A stretch of 64,000 nucleotides of DNA, from positions 14,098,699 to 14,162,698 of the forward strand of contig CM057133.1 of NCBI GenBank assembly GCA_029964075.1, written 5' to 3'. The DNA comes from Patiria pectinifera. Its lineage: Eukaryota > Echinodermata > Asteroidea > Valvatida > Asterinidae. The position numbers and the translations under genes are program-made. Positions 9,686 through 24,600 of the stretch are shown piece by piece (the stretch's first letter is position 1; each line of letters begins with the position of its first letter). A model generated the notes under the pieces. It saw only the letters and a program-made list of their open reading frames with translations. It searched no databases and was not told the DNA's origin.

Positions 9686-12600
9686 ATGACAGCGACGTCG
9701 CAAATTGCAAAGCGTTTTGACACCATCATCAAGTCGGCTGAAGACAAGCGTGCCTACCGGGGCCTAGAGTTGACCAATGGCATGACGATACTCCTCATCA
9801 GTGATCCCACCTCGGAAAAGGCAGCTGCAGCGATGGACGTTAACATTGGTATGTTTGCAGGAGATTTGGCTGCCTCTGTTATTATTATTTTTTTCAGATA
9901 AATCAATACGCCACAGCACAATTTTAAAATCTTGAAATAAATTTGCCTTGAATTTACTTGAGAGTACCCAAGGCCTTCAGCTGAGTTGCAGATGGCATAC
10001 CTATGCACTACATTGTACTGTGTTCCACTCATGCTCATGGGATAACTGATCTTCTAACCTGCTTATTACTTTGTTGCTTGTTTTTTTCGAAGGATCTATG
10101 TCAGATCCATGGGACATACCAGGCCTGGCACATTTCCTTGAGCACATGCTCTTCCTTGGTACAAAAAAGGTGAGTTTCTCCAGGAAAAAAGTCTTGCTTT
10201 GACCCTCATTTATAGAGATCACTGTAAAATATCTTGCACAGGGACACAAATAGACATGAATTTTCTGGCCAAATTCTTACTTATGGATAATGCAGCCAAA
10301 TTCTTACTAATGGATAGTGCACAGGGACATTTCAACAACAAAAAACTGATATTGAAATGTATTTCTTTGAACTTAAAGACTTGTGAAATATTGGGTTTTG
10401 TCTACAGAATGTGTTAAACCAAATTGACGTAATCTGATTATTGAAACTTCTAAAAAAAATCCCTTTTTTTCTATGTTGCAGTACCCATCAGAAAATGCCT
10501 ACTCTCAGGTGAGTTTTTGATCTCTGAGTTTATCTTTGTTGTTCCCTGTTTAATTAATGTGAGGATTTTTCAGTGGAAAACATGTCAACAGGAAAAGAAA
10601 TCAGTTGTTGTAATTTTTTGTTCACAGTTTCTGAACCAGCACGGAGGCTTCGCCAATGCCTACACAAGCCTAGAGCACACCAACTTCTACTTTGATGTGT
10701 CCCACGAACACCTCGCTGGAGCTCTTGACAGGTAACGTCAGCGTGGGTTTAGAAGTTGAAGCTTCACGTTAAGGGAGATCAAAGTGTTTTGTGTTCTTGG
10801 GCAACACACTTTACTCCAATTGCTTCTCCCCACCCGGGAGTGTAAATGGGTACCTGTGAGGGTACATGGCTAGCTTGCGCTTATCTCAAGCTGCTGCAGA
10901 AAACAGGTCCCAAGTCTTGAAGAAGAGGGTTACTGATTGTGAAGTGCTTTGCAGCTTTGGTAGAAAGTGCTGCAGAAGTAAAGTCAAGTCTGTCATGAGC
11001 CAATATGGCCCATCAGGCCTGCGTTTTTATCCGGTTTGAGTGACATGAAACGACTGAGAATATTTGTATTTCCCCTGGATGAGATGCCAGTCCATCGCAG
11101 GTTACTCCCCAGCTAACGCCGGTACCCATTTGTACTCCTAAGTGGAGAGAGGCAAGTGGGGGTGAAGTGGCTTGCCCAAGGACACAGCATATAGCCAGCA
11201 GCTGGATTCGAACCCCTGAACCTCTGATCATGAGTCACGGACCCAAACTACATTATAATCAGTGGGGGTGAAGTGGCTTGCCCAAGGACACAACAAATGA
11301 CCAGCAGCTGGATTCGAACCCCTGAACCTCTGATCATAAGTCACAGACCCAAACTACATTATAATCATTACCCCCACCCTAACTTCTTTTTTCGTCCCCT
11401 ACCAGGTTTGCCCAGTTCTTCCTCTCCCCGCTCTTCAACCAAGACTCTCAGGAGCGAGAGGTGAACGCCGTGGACTCGGAGAACGAGAAGAACCTGAAGG
11501 CAGATCAGTGGCGACTCTACCAACTGGAGAAGTCCACCGTGGACCCGGAGCACCCCTACTGCAAATTCAACACTGGTGAGTGGCAGTAGGAACCGACGAG
11601 CCCAAAAACTCTTAGAGCATTAACCCTAACCCTGCCAGACACAACACAGAGCATGTGGTTAAATAAGTTTCCATAGACCCAATGATAAATGCCCCCACTA
11701 CAGAAATTCAGGAAACATACTCACAACTCTCTGAGGTGTTCAAGACGTACATCAATTTAAAGGTTATTTCACCATCTTTCATTTTCTGTTCAATTTTCTT
11801 GGGGGTAACCAATAACGTTTGGGAGAAAATTCCATCCAAAGATGATCACCCTTAAAAGCAGTTCTGAAGCCCATCGCCATTTTGAAAATGGACGCCTATG
11901 CTCCAGTGCAAAATAGAGCCATTTTAGGGCCTAATCATCATCTACATTTCACAGAAATACGAGCTCGCAGTCCTCTGCATGGCTTCCACCCATATTTTGT
12001 ACAAACCCTCAAGTTCATGGCCCACAATATGCTAAAATACCGAAGAATTTTAGGGCATGCAAATCGTGATTTGGCCGGCGTAGGCAATTTCGGACCAATT
12101 TACTGGTCTGCATCCATGTGGGGAAAAGAACTGGTGCACTAAATTTGATGCAGTCAGCTACCAACACCATGGCCAGCTCTGAAACAATGAGGGCTAGTCC
12201 CATTGAACAATGCCACAGTTGTATCCTGCTGTGTGCGGTGACCACGGACTCTGAGGCAGTGTGGCCTTGAGACTTTTCCCCTGATGGATCTTGCTACATT
12301 TGGCAGGCTTGTCGCTTAGTCAAGTGTTGCATGCTGCTGCGTTTGGCCGGGTTTCTAGCCAAACTACCCTGGAGGGTTAGGGTTAAAAGTAATTTGCTTT
12401 TGCTGTTATTTTCAGAAGTGAAAGGATTTGGGGGTTACTATTTCATAGCAAATATTGTTACACTGACCTGTTTATAAAGTTTTGTGTTCATAGATCCTGG
12501 AACAAGCTCGAAATGATCTCGGAAACTGCAGGCCAACGAATTCGTGTCCATGCATGAACATGTGCAGTGAATATTCTCCATGACACAACAGACTAACATT

Positions 12601-15600
12601 ACTTTAGAAAAAAATTTATTGTGAGGGTTTAGCACATCGTTTTTTGTGTGTGAACGTCAACCACTAACACACTATAAAGTCACAAATGTCTATTTTGCAC
12701 AGAGTGAAAATCTTGAACACTCGGTTGACGATTTTTATTAAAAAGACCTTTTTTTAACAGTCTTGACTTTTTTTTTAAAGTAATTATTTGTTTTATTCTC
12801 ATTCAGTTCTGAAAAATCAGGAATGATTTGTAGATTTCAAAAAATATGGAATTTCAGGAGGTCAACATTTCTTTTAATTTGTTTGGATGCAGGAAACAAA
12901 GAGACACTCCTGACCATTCCATCTCAGAAAGGCATCGACGTGAGGCAGGAGCTTCTCAAGTTCCATGATTCCTTCTACTCCTCCAACATCATGGGGCTAG
13001 CCATCTTAGGAAGAGGTCAGTAAAACAGCAGCCAACAATGGCTCAAAAAGACGTCGTCTTAGTTTGGATTTTGTACAAGTTCGCTTAAAGTTCATCCCCT
13101 GTACCCTTCAAAATTCTATATATTTTTTTCTTGTAGAAAAGTTCAACTTGTATGTTTTATTCCAACCAAAAACCTCCTTTTTCTGAAAGAATCCCAGAAA
13201 AAAGTTTGTGTCAGGCACAAACAGATCCACTTTTTAGAGCAGTCTGGCTCCCGGTCTGTACATTATCAATACTGATTGTGGGGGCGGGAACCAGCCTACT
13301 CCCAGAGAACAGAATTATTGTCTGGCAGCCAACGATTCAAAATTGTAAAATAATAATTCAGTAACTAAACATGGGCCGATATTTTTTTTTTGGTCAATGT
13401 CTCATTCAAAAGTGAATAACTTTTGTATTGCTAGAAAGATAGAAACTTAAAAAGGAATCTATTTTTTTCGGCATGAAACTTGAAAACAGCACAAGGAAGG
13501 CAACTTTAACCATAGGCGTAGCCAGCGGGGGGTAGGGGTGGGGGTGTAAGGGGGTATTCATCCCCTCCCCCAATATTTTGTAAAGACTGCCCTTTTCAAC
13601 AAAATTGTACCCCCCCCCCAATAAAAGTGACCGTGCTACGCCACTGTTAACCCTAGCCTTCCCAAATCCTCTTAAATGCTCTTTGCAAAATAGATGATTT
13701 GCAGGATTGAGACTATGTGACAAAATTTTGTGGCTGATTTTGGAGGATGCAATGTGTCGAGGTCTTGGGCCGGACCTTGTGTTGTTTATGCTCAGCTGTG
13801 CATATAAATTTAGGCCTAGATTGTAATTGAAATCCTCCACACCGCTCCAGGATGTCACTGGCTCTGCCAGTGATTGCTGGAGGATTTTGCAGGATTCAGG
13901 CAGTGGTCACCCCTCCAAGGACCATATTCAAGAAATAGTGGATAATTTTGCAGGATTGAGGCTGTATGCAATTTGTACATGGATGCAGTTGGAGGATTTC
14001 GCAGGATTGAGGTTGTATCCTGGCAAAAATGCCTAGGGAGTTAGGGTCAATGTAGCTTGTCCCGATCCCAGGCAAGCGCAATCGGGCTGCCATGGCAGAA
14101 GCAGGCACTATCCATCTGATGAATTAAAATCTTATCTTGGAAAGTTTGGCTGCACTACCCAACAATTTCCAAGCGTACCGCACGCGCACAGTATTTCAGC
14201 TAATGCACCCACGTGAGGTGAGGTCAGGATGTTTTGGGGGTTGAGACATTTCCCTGTAAGATTCCCCATAAAGTTCAGTTTCCAATAGAAATTTTCCCTG
14301 CACGTTTTTCTAATTATTTTCAAAAGGTGGAGAACTCTCGTATAACTACAAATTTTTCACAGTAGCTCTGTTTTTTTTTTCAATGTTTGCAGAATCTCTA
14401 GATGAACTCACGGATATGGTGGTCCCACTGTTTGCGGAGGTCGAAAACAAGAAGGTCATCCCTCCGGAATGGCAACAGCATCCCTTCAGCGAAGACCAAC
14501 TCAAGGTAGGGCTGTTACTTTCCCAGATAACACAAATTAGACTTTAATTCAGAGGCAAACAAAATATGAGAACAAATAGAAATAAAACAGGGACGCCCTA
14601 AGAACAAAATCATTACTTAGCCCAAGAAAATTTACAAGTCCAATAATTTTGAAATGTTGTATTATTTTTGACAAATAGAAAACAAAATCTCAAGCAGAAA
14701 ATACTATGTGGAAAATGTGTGTAACTAGCATGAAATTGAGCCTGTGATGTCAGCCACATAAACATTGCGGTGGTATTTCATTTATTACCCGCACTGACGT
14801 ATTAAGGATAAATCATTTTATCTGGGCATCTTTTCTCTTGCAGATGAATTGCAATGTCGTTCCCGTTAAGGATATACGACAGCTCAACGTTAGCTTCCCG
14901 ATACCTGACCTCCGGAAACACTACAAATCAAAGGTAAGTTGCATCAGTTTTTTGTCTGTGTGATGATTTCTCAGTTATAGCCTAGATTCTGTAGGCAAGG
15001 TCTGATAGAATATCTCTAGTTTTCAGAGGTTTAATGTTTAACAGTGAAGATATGTTAAAAGGGAATAATTGAGTGCTTGGCTGGTTTTAAGCACTATGTT
15101 TAAAGGGCATATACATCATTTGCTTTTGCTGTAATTTTCAGAAATGGATGGAATTGGGGGGGGTTGGAAATTTATAGCAAATAAAGTTGCACTGACTTTT
15201 TTGAGGTTTTGGGTTCAAAAATGCTATAAAAACCAAGAAAAACAATCATTTTCCTGTAGTCTGGTTCCCTGACTCCATTTAAGAAGAAACAGAGCAGTTT
15301 ACATACATTGGGGAATTGTAAGGTCGGGGAACCAGTCTAGCTGGCTTGTACCCGTTCATAGGTGTGTAATCGATTGCAAACAAGTGCGATGGTCAATTGG
15401 GGCCAGTATTTGAAAAAAAAGCCAGTTTTTTTCCAACGCTGGTCGGCCGATCAGCGTTGGAAATTGATACAAAAATACCACTTTTCTTGAAAATGACTAT
15501 ACCAGGTGCCATGATTTTACAGGATGCTTTACACTGTCATTCACTAACAGTCCAGCAAGGTCTTTCAAAATGATTTGGTAGTTTTATTTTTTGATGTTTG

Positions 15601-18600
15601 CAAATGTTGTATTTTCCCTTTAAGACCGGTTTGGAGTCTGAATGCTGATATTCGGAGCATTATCATTAGTGTGTAATACTGGTCAAGCACATATTTATTT
15701 CTATTCATAAATACCTTTTTAGTCAAAAAGTCCAAACTTTTCTGTCCAAAAGTCAAAACAAGTCAAAAATTCTATAATTCCAATGATTTTGTTCAACAAT
15801 AAGATGTTTATGTGCCATCTTGTTCACGGGGCAAAAAGAACACGCGTTGCTAGACGTGGGCCCATTTTGGAATGACCAAATGATGACTTGGAAGCGCCAA
15901 AGTTTTCCATTGACGATGCGTACACGTCTGCAAGATGGCGCATATAACCGTGAAACAGCTCATTTTACTTCATGTTTTTCGAAACACCCCTCTAGCTGTG
16001 TATGTCCATCTGCAAGAACGCCTCACATATTTTGTTACCGTTCAGGCCATAATTTTTGTTTTTCTTGCACATCTGACATTAGCCAGCCCACTACCTGGGT
16101 CATCTCGTAGGTCATGAAGGCGAAGGCAGTCTTCTCTCTGAGTTGAAGTCCAAGGGCTGGGTCAACACGCTGTGCGGCGGGGCCAAGGATGGCGCTAAGG
16201 GCTTCATGTTCTTCATCATCAACGTGGACCTCAGCGAAGAAGGAATCGGTAAAAACACCTCAGATTTGAGTCCCTTTCTGTTTCAATTTGAGATGCGTAT
16301 CCAGGATGTAGTCAGGGAAAATGGGAAATTTTATATCTGAAAAAAAATATGGTCCCCAATTCTTGGTATCCATAAGAATATTTAAGTTTTTTTTAAGAAG
16401 TAGTGACAACAAAGTGTTCTCTGTTAGCAGTGATTTTTTGTTTTAACAATTTTATGAAAGTTCAGTAATAAACATCTTGTAAAAAAAAGCGGCATGGTTG
16501 TGCACATTCAGTTGGAAAATGGCTGCATCTTACGTACCATTTGCATATAAATGAGCCCGCAAATTGGAGTACAATCCCATAGGTTCAGCAGGCCGTCCCT
16601 TTTTTAGACAATGTAAAAAAACTTCAGTATTATCTTGTAAAAAGTATAACTTTACCGAAAAAAGTCAGTTCATATTCTGTACAAAAGCAAACTTTTACCC
16701 TCCTTTAACACTTCAAATTCCTAAGAGGTAATCTTCTATTTACTATGGATAACACTTCAAATCCCTTCACATTTTTTTGTGTGGTTAAAGCTAAGGGCAA
16801 GCGGGCAGATTCGGTCATGCTAATCTGTTCTCCACAGTAATGCTTGTTTGAACAGTGACTCTGTGTGTGACACAGTTACTTTAACACTTCATGTCCCTTC
16901 ACCTGAAATTGTCCTGCAGGGTTTTAAAAGGGTTTAACATATTGCTTGGAATATTGACTTCCAACTTGTAGGGTTAAGGCAAATTTGTGATATCACGGCA
17001 AGTATTCATGCTGTGAATTCACACAAGTTGAAAATATTTTGACTTTGCCATTTCCCAGGTTTGCAGCATTGCTAATGTTGCTAGCATTGTGACTTTGGGC
17101 GTGATCCCTGGCTGTATGTCATACTGGTTTATGGCTTCTGACTAGCGCCCCTTGAACGAAGACATTGACAAATTGGGGAACCGCCAACATAGGGCTGGAT
17201 AGCTCAGTTGGTAGAGCAGCGGAACGGCAATCCGGAGGTCGCAGGTTCAAACCCTGCTCCAGTCAATTTCTTTGTTCAACTTTAAAAAATTACATTTCAG
17301 TTCTTGCGAATATTACAGCAAAAGCTTTGTGATGTTGAACGTGTTTTAATTTTGTATTATCTTGAAGCATGAACTTGCCTTTGGTCAGGTCTTTGTCATT
17401 CAGTTCCATTTCTTCCCTTTTATTCCTCTGCCCCCTCGACCTCAGACCACGTTGACGACATCATCTGTCACATGTTCCAATACCTGAACCTCCTGCGTAA
17501 GGAAGGTCCGCAGGAGACGGTCCACAACGAGTGCCGGGACCTGGACGCCATGAAGTTCCAGTTCAAGGACAAAGAGAGGCCCGCGGGATACGTGACCAGA
17601 GTGGCCAGCATGCTTCACGTGAGTCATCTACAACCATTATTTTTATTCTATGTTTATACCTGAAAAAAAGTGTTTCTGAAAAAATGTTTCGGTTAATAAA
17701 ATCTCGAAAAAGGTATTTTTCCCTCCCACTTTTACCAGCCGTAATTGTTCCCCTATCTCGACTGCAGCAAGACTACCCAGTGGAGGAAGTGCTGAGTGCT
17801 CCGTTCATGATGTCGGACTTCCGACCTGACCTGATTGACATGGTGCTGAGTCAGTTAACGCCAGAAAATATCAGGTAAAACGAAGTCAAACAATTCTGAA
17901 CCCACATACAGTCGGTTTTTAATGTTTTTAACTATCAACGACATGTACAACTCTCTGTGCTAAGGCAATACGAAAGCTGTGTGATACAGCAAATACTGGA
18001 ATATGGCTTGCTCACATCACCGTACTGGCACCATTTGGCATGCATTTCACATGGAGTATGCATGACTAATTTGGAAGTGAGATGGAACAGGAAAGAACGC
18101 ACTCCAGAGTGGGCGCGTGGCAGCATTTGCACTCAGTACCTTCCATTTTCAATTTAAATGCTTACCTCTCTTTACCCACCTTTTCTGTCTTGCAGAGTTG
18201 GGGTGATCTCCAAAAGCTTTGAAGGCCAGACAGACTCCGTAGAGAAGTGGTACAAGACAGAGTACAAAATTGAGCACATCCCAGAAGACAAGATCAAGGT
18301 GAGTATATTTGATTTTGATTTGATCAGATTCGGATTCAGTGGATGATAGATTGTGACTTGACTTGAGATTGGAGGACTTGGTGGGGACTTGTTGGGATTT
18401 ATGATTGACTTATGGGGACTTGTCAGGACTCTTGGGGATTTGTGTGGACTTATGAGGACTTATGGGGACTTTTGAGGACATGTTAGAACTTGTGAGAACT
18501 TGTGAGGACTTGTGAGAACGTTTGAGGACTTGTGAGAACTTGTGAGGACTTGTGAGAATTTGTAAGGACTTGTGAGAACTTGTAAGGACTTGTTAGAACT

Positions 18601-21600
18601 TGTGAGGACATGTGAGAACTTACGATGAACTTGTGAGGACTTGTGAGGACATGTGATGGACTTGTGAGGACCTGTTGGCACTTGTGAGCACTTGTGGGGA
18701 CATGTTGGGACTTGTGATGGACTTGTGGGGACTTGTGAGGACTTGTAAGGACTTGTGAGGACTTGTGATGGAATTATCAGGACTTGTGAGGTCATGTGAT
18801 GGACTTGTCAGGACTTGTGAGGACTTGTCGGGACGTCTGAGGACTTGTGATGGCCTCTACTACAACACTGTGTTACATTGACATAAACCATCACTTTTAA
18901 GCAGTCTGCACTTTCAACATATTTATGTACCAACAAATGTCTTTCCTTCCCAACTCTAACGCATGCGCAGGCCTGGAAAGAAGCCGGGTTCCATGAGAAG
19001 TTTCACCTCCCCCAGAAGAACGAGTTCATCGCGACCAACTTTGACATCCACCCTCAAGACGAGGACTGCGTGGATTTGCCCAAGGGCACCTCGGGGGTGG
19101 CCCTGCCCACGGCCATCAAAGACACGCCCTTCACCAAGCTGTGGTTCAAGCAGGACGACACCTTCCACCTGCCAAAAGTCTGTACCATGATGGAGATAGC
19201 AAGGTATGTACCGTGCACTTACAGGGCCAATGCAATGTAATTTTTTTAATGGAATCCTTGGAAATGCACTTTTGTATCCATCTAACCTTAATTTCAGTCT
19301 TCGTTTTGCAGGGTATTTTGGTGCCGTTTTGGTTTTATGCTATGCAAATTTCCATATTCATGAGCAAAAATGTGATGTCATTTCAGGCAGAAACCTCAAT
19401 GTTACAGCTATTTCAGCACCAAAAGTTTCCAAAATTCTGGGTATTTTGCTGTCGTAAATTTTCTTTTCTTTGGTGATATGTTGTTGTGTCAGTACATGGC
19501 AGTCAGCCAGTGATCAGACCTTTCTCACAAATGTTTTCAATAAGCAGATTTTTGGGTTCACAATGTTTGGTGCACTTTTTAATAAAATTAACCTAAAAGG
19601 GATGTCAAATATGTTTCATACGTTTAAGAGGAGTCGAAAGTTGCGCAAAATATGTTCCTAAGAAAAAAATATGTTCCTAAGAAAAAGTCACTTCACTTTA
19701 TGGGGTCGACGATTTTTGACCCTGTAATTTGGCCTGAGGACCATGATTGATTGATAAATATATAAAATGCCAGTATTGGTGCTCAAGGCGCTACATCATT
19801 ATTACCCTGCTCATTGGGCACATGAAACATTCCAAAGACAATCTCAGCTGCCTGGGGAGTATACAGCTCGACGCTGCCATTTCGGCGCAAAGCAGCTCAA
19901 ATCAATCACAATAACCATCTCTGCCCTCACAGGTACCCATTTACTCCTGGGTGGGGAGAAGCAATGAGATACAAAGTGCCTTTGCCCAAGGACACACACA
20001 CCATAACCCCAGGCTGGACTCGAACCCACAACCTGCAGAATTACCCAATACCACAAATGCAATGCTTCAGACCAAGAGGCCACAGCACTCCATTCAAAAT
20101 GATTGTGTGAACTAGAAAAAGTTTTGGTAGAAATGTTTCTTTAGAAATCTCTTTTAGAAAAACAACACCTACACAATTTTCACAGACAAATTTTCCTAGG
20201 CGCCTCCGTAATTTTGTGTTTATATTTTGTGTTGTTGAAGCCCGTTGGCCTACTTGGACCCGCTACATTGCAACCTGACCTGTCTCTTTGCTGTGTTGCT
20301 GAGGGACTCCCTCAACGAGTACGCCTACGCGGCAGAGCTGGCTAACATCAACTACATGATTGACAGCACGGTCTACGGAATCAACGTGAGCATCGAATCA
20401 ATGTCATGTCGTACAGTTGTACTTAAGGCCATTTGGGTTTTTAAATTCTGTGTAGTGGGGATCCACAAACGTGTGGCGCTTTAGTTTATGGCATTATATT
20501 GCGGTGTTCTTGTGCACCACAGATTCAACTGGGAGGCTACAACGACAAACAAGTGCTGCTGCTCAAGAAGATCTTGGAGAAGATGACCAACTTTGAAATC
20601 GACGTCAACCGGTTCGATGTCATCAAAGAAACAGTGAGTTAACAGTTGTCCATGTAACTGCAACTTGATGTGACAAAACATCCAACATTGATTAGGGTTT
20701 TTTGCAAAAAACAAAGAAAAGAAACCTGTTTGTGAATTTTTCTGCATTTCTAGCAGAATAGGGCCACATAAGTCTGGGTCTTTGACACAGTTACAGCTAC
20801 AGTGAATGTGGGAACATGCTTACAATTTATAAATAGCAAAAGTGCCTGATGCCCGTTTTGTACACGGCATGAATAGGAATTCAATATTTTAATTCTATTT
20901 CTTGGTTTTTATAAATATTCTTAAGACCGCATGGATTTTGGTCGTGTTTCATGTATTTGTTTGTGTTTTCAGTACTCCAGGATGCTGCTGAATTTCCGAG
21001 CCGAGCAGCCCCATCAGCACGCCGTGTATTACACATCGATTCTCATGTCAGAGCAAGCCTGGACCAAAGACGAAATGTCGGAATGTATGGACGGTACGAA
21101 AAAAAACCCTCAGCCAATCAGCATATCAAGCAGTTTCACAATCAAGCAAATACCAGCTTATAAATACTTTATAATCACTCAGTAAATTTATGATTATTTG
21201 TGATTTGACTCGAGCTTTGACTGTTGATTGACGGAGCTGATTAATACTCTGAAGAAGCCTCTGTCTGCAGTTCACGCCCAACTTTTCTTTGCATTCTTTT
21301 GAGCAGAGGTGACAGTGGATCGGTTGAAGGCCTTCATTCCCCAGTTCCTGTCCAGAATTCACGTGGAGACGTTCATCCATGGCAACATGACTAAACAGGT
21401 AACAAAAGTTTTATCCAAAAGGCCCCCAAAAAACAAAAAAATTCGGGCGGGGGGGATGTGAAAAATGAGTTGTTCAAAACTCGGAAGATTTTCCATAATT
21501 TCCTGTGATTTTGTATTCTTGACGATGCAGGAGGCTTTGGATGCCCAGGAGATGGTAGAGAGCATCTTAAAGGAGCAAGGAAACAGCAAGCCGCTCCTCC

Positions 21601-24600
21601 CAAGTCAGCTGATGAGACACAGGGAAATCCAGCTTCCTGACGGTAGGGTCACAACACTGCAGAAGCTCACACCCCTATAGACCCTGTGCATAAAAGGTTT
21701 TATCGCTCAGTGCACATGGTGGTTCTATAGAAGTCATGAAGCCATGTTGACAGCTAGTATGGGGAATGCACACATTTCCACTGGAAAAGAGAAAGGTTTT
21801 CCTGGAGAAAGAAATCCTGGAACACACATATACCTACTGGAATAAAGGTTTTCCTGGAAAGGAAATCTGTTTTTTCCGCCCCCCCCCCCTCAACTTTTTC
21901 CGCGATAGCTTTGCAAAAAAAATTTTTTCACGACCCGAGCTGTTATGACTTTTTAGCCTCGAGCCTTGCTCATCTTTTGATACCAAAAACATAAAAATGT
22001 GACCACGGGTTGCCGCGTAGCGAAAAAATTTCCGGCGCTATGGGCAGTGAAAACTGAATGTTCCCATACACGTCGTGTACACAGAGCAGAATTACCATTC
22101 GTACATATGAATAATTAATTAGACATAATTCCAAAACCCTTTGACCTATAGTCACGAAATTTCTTGGGTATGTTCATGATGAGTTGCTCTAAGCATGTAC
22201 CGAGTTTCAAAATCTTTTGTCACTCGATGGCCGAGATCTTGGGGGGGGGGCGGAATCCACATAAATGCATTAATCGCATAAAATGGAATATCATCCTAAC
22301 AGGCATGAGGTTTTTTTCCTTCAAAATTTTGTCTGAAATCAGATCTTTTAATCTGAGAAAAAGACATATCTTATAAGAGACTTACAAAAATGCATTTTTT
22401 AAATCGTTCATCTGATTTTCAGACCTTTTATAAATTGACAATATCATCCCTTATCCATGTCTTGAAACCACAGGTTGTTTCTACAACTACCTACGTCACA
22501 ACGATGTCCACACCTCCTCCGGTATTGAGGTATATTACCAGACCGACGTGCAGACCACAAGAAGCAACATGCTGCTAGAGCTCTTCTGTCAAATCATCAG
22601 CGAGCCGTGCTTCGATACGCTAAGGACCAAGGAACAGTTAGGTAGGGCAACTCCCAAAATTAAGTCTGTTATAGACTAACGTAACTGCAGTTTATCATGT
22701 TGAATTTACAAATGTATGTAAAGTTACAACAACAAATGAAAATTATGTAAGGACACACAAAAAAATATTCGGTCTCTGGTCAGACCAAAGTTCCGGAATT
22801 GACGCGGCCACGCGGCTTTTTTTTTTTTTTTCAAGCTTGGATTGTACAGACAAGGTGGGTACTATTTTGCTTTTTTGGTGTCCTCATGTACATTGTTGTC
22901 CTCCATAATTTGCCTTGGTGCTTTCGATCATTTGCCTTGGTGCAATTTCCCATTCCTTGGTGCTCTTTGGTAAAAAAAAATTGAGGAGGTGCGGAAATAG
23001 AGGGCGCTGTTGGAGCTACTGCGGAACATTTTGGAGAAAAAAAAAGATCAACGCGCATGATTAAAATCGACGCGTGCTCTGACCAGAGACCAACTTTTTT
23101 TTATTTTTTTGGCCTAAATGAAAAATTTAAAAAAAATATAGTTTGATTCTTTAAACTTCAGTGGCCTCTGTATGTAAAAACAGTTCACTGATTTGTTACT
23201 CTCAATTTTTTACTGAGCGAGTCGTAAATTTAAAATTTGGCAATCGATGTAATTTTCTGCTGGCTAAGTGCTGTATTGACATTTTACATCAATGTGGTTA
23301 TATTCCCATGTAGGTTACATTGTATTCAGCGGTGTGCGACGCTCCAATGGCGTTCAAGGTCTGCGGTTCATCATCCAATCGGAGAAGAGACCTCAGTATC
23401 TGGACAACAGAATCGAGGCGTTCCTCCTAAGTATGCAGGTAGGTCACTTTTCATTTCTCCTTCTGTAAAATTGAGCTTTTCAAATCCTCTACTTCAGCAT
23501 GTTATCATGTGTATTTCTGATACACAATTATTGGTTTAAATTCATTGTATGTTACCCATTCTTGTTGAAAATAAAGGCAGCATTTCAGTCACAATGTGGA
23601 GTAGACCAACCATGGTCTAACCAGCCTTCGTTTGAGTAAAGTTAGTTGAACTAGAGTTAACCATAGTCCCTGTCCAAACTTATTCTAAGTTTGATTAATT
23701 TCCAGACCCATATCAAGGAACTTTCAGACGAAGCTTTCCAGAAGCATGTGAATGCGCTGGCTGTCAGAAGGTTGGAGAAACCCAAACGACTGGCCAGCGA
23801 GGCTGGCCGGTACTGGTCGGAAATCACCTCCAAACAGTACAACTTTGACAGAGGTACATTATCAGAATTCATTCCCAAAATTAGTATCTGAAATGAAACA
23901 ACGAAACTGGCTTTTTGATGGATACTGGATTGTGGAATCTGTAAGTATAACTTGGATTGAAATATCTGTTTGGTTTCAAGTGAGGAGAATGGGTCATTGA
24001 GTTAATGCATTATGTTGGAAATCAGTGGTTTCAGGGATGGTTATTGGTGTACAAATAATGAATGTTTGTGAGTGCAGTGGTAAGAATAATTTCATGAGGT
24101 GACAGATGTTTCACGAGGCGAAGCCGAGTTTAATGGAACATTTCATGTGTCACCGAATGAAATTATTCTTTCCATTGCACGAATGTGACACATTCATTAT
24201 TAGTTTTATTCAACACCTGAATAAATCCTCGTCATCTGATTGGTCCGAGCCGCCAAAAATTTGACCATGCAATGGAAGTTCTACCTACCATGGAATAGAA
24301 CTTCTGTTTTCAATGGCACGTGATCAGCAACCCCCCCCCCCCCATCAGATAACGGGGATTTATTCAGGCGTTGTACAACAATAATCTATGGTGTATAATT
24401 TAAAAATGGGTATTAATTGATTGACTCTAGGTTATGAGATCCACAAGCAGCGATATTAATGATTTTGAGCCTTGAGCATAAAAAAGACAAATAATTGGTG
24501 TTTAGAGTGCAATACGTAATTATTATTTTATTTAAAAAAAAAAGCATCTACAAAATTGCTTCTACAATAACTAGTACTACAGTGACATTATTTGGGCTTG

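Noticed and set aside
17193-17264. tRNA-Ala(GGC) gene
   Set aside because: C at position 33, a broken anticodon stem pair, and a second copy sharing about 80 bp of flank show a dispersed repeat rather than a working tRNA gene.
18460-18795. 111-codon minus-strand ORF
   Set aside because: Produced by the 10-bp GGACTTGTGA array.
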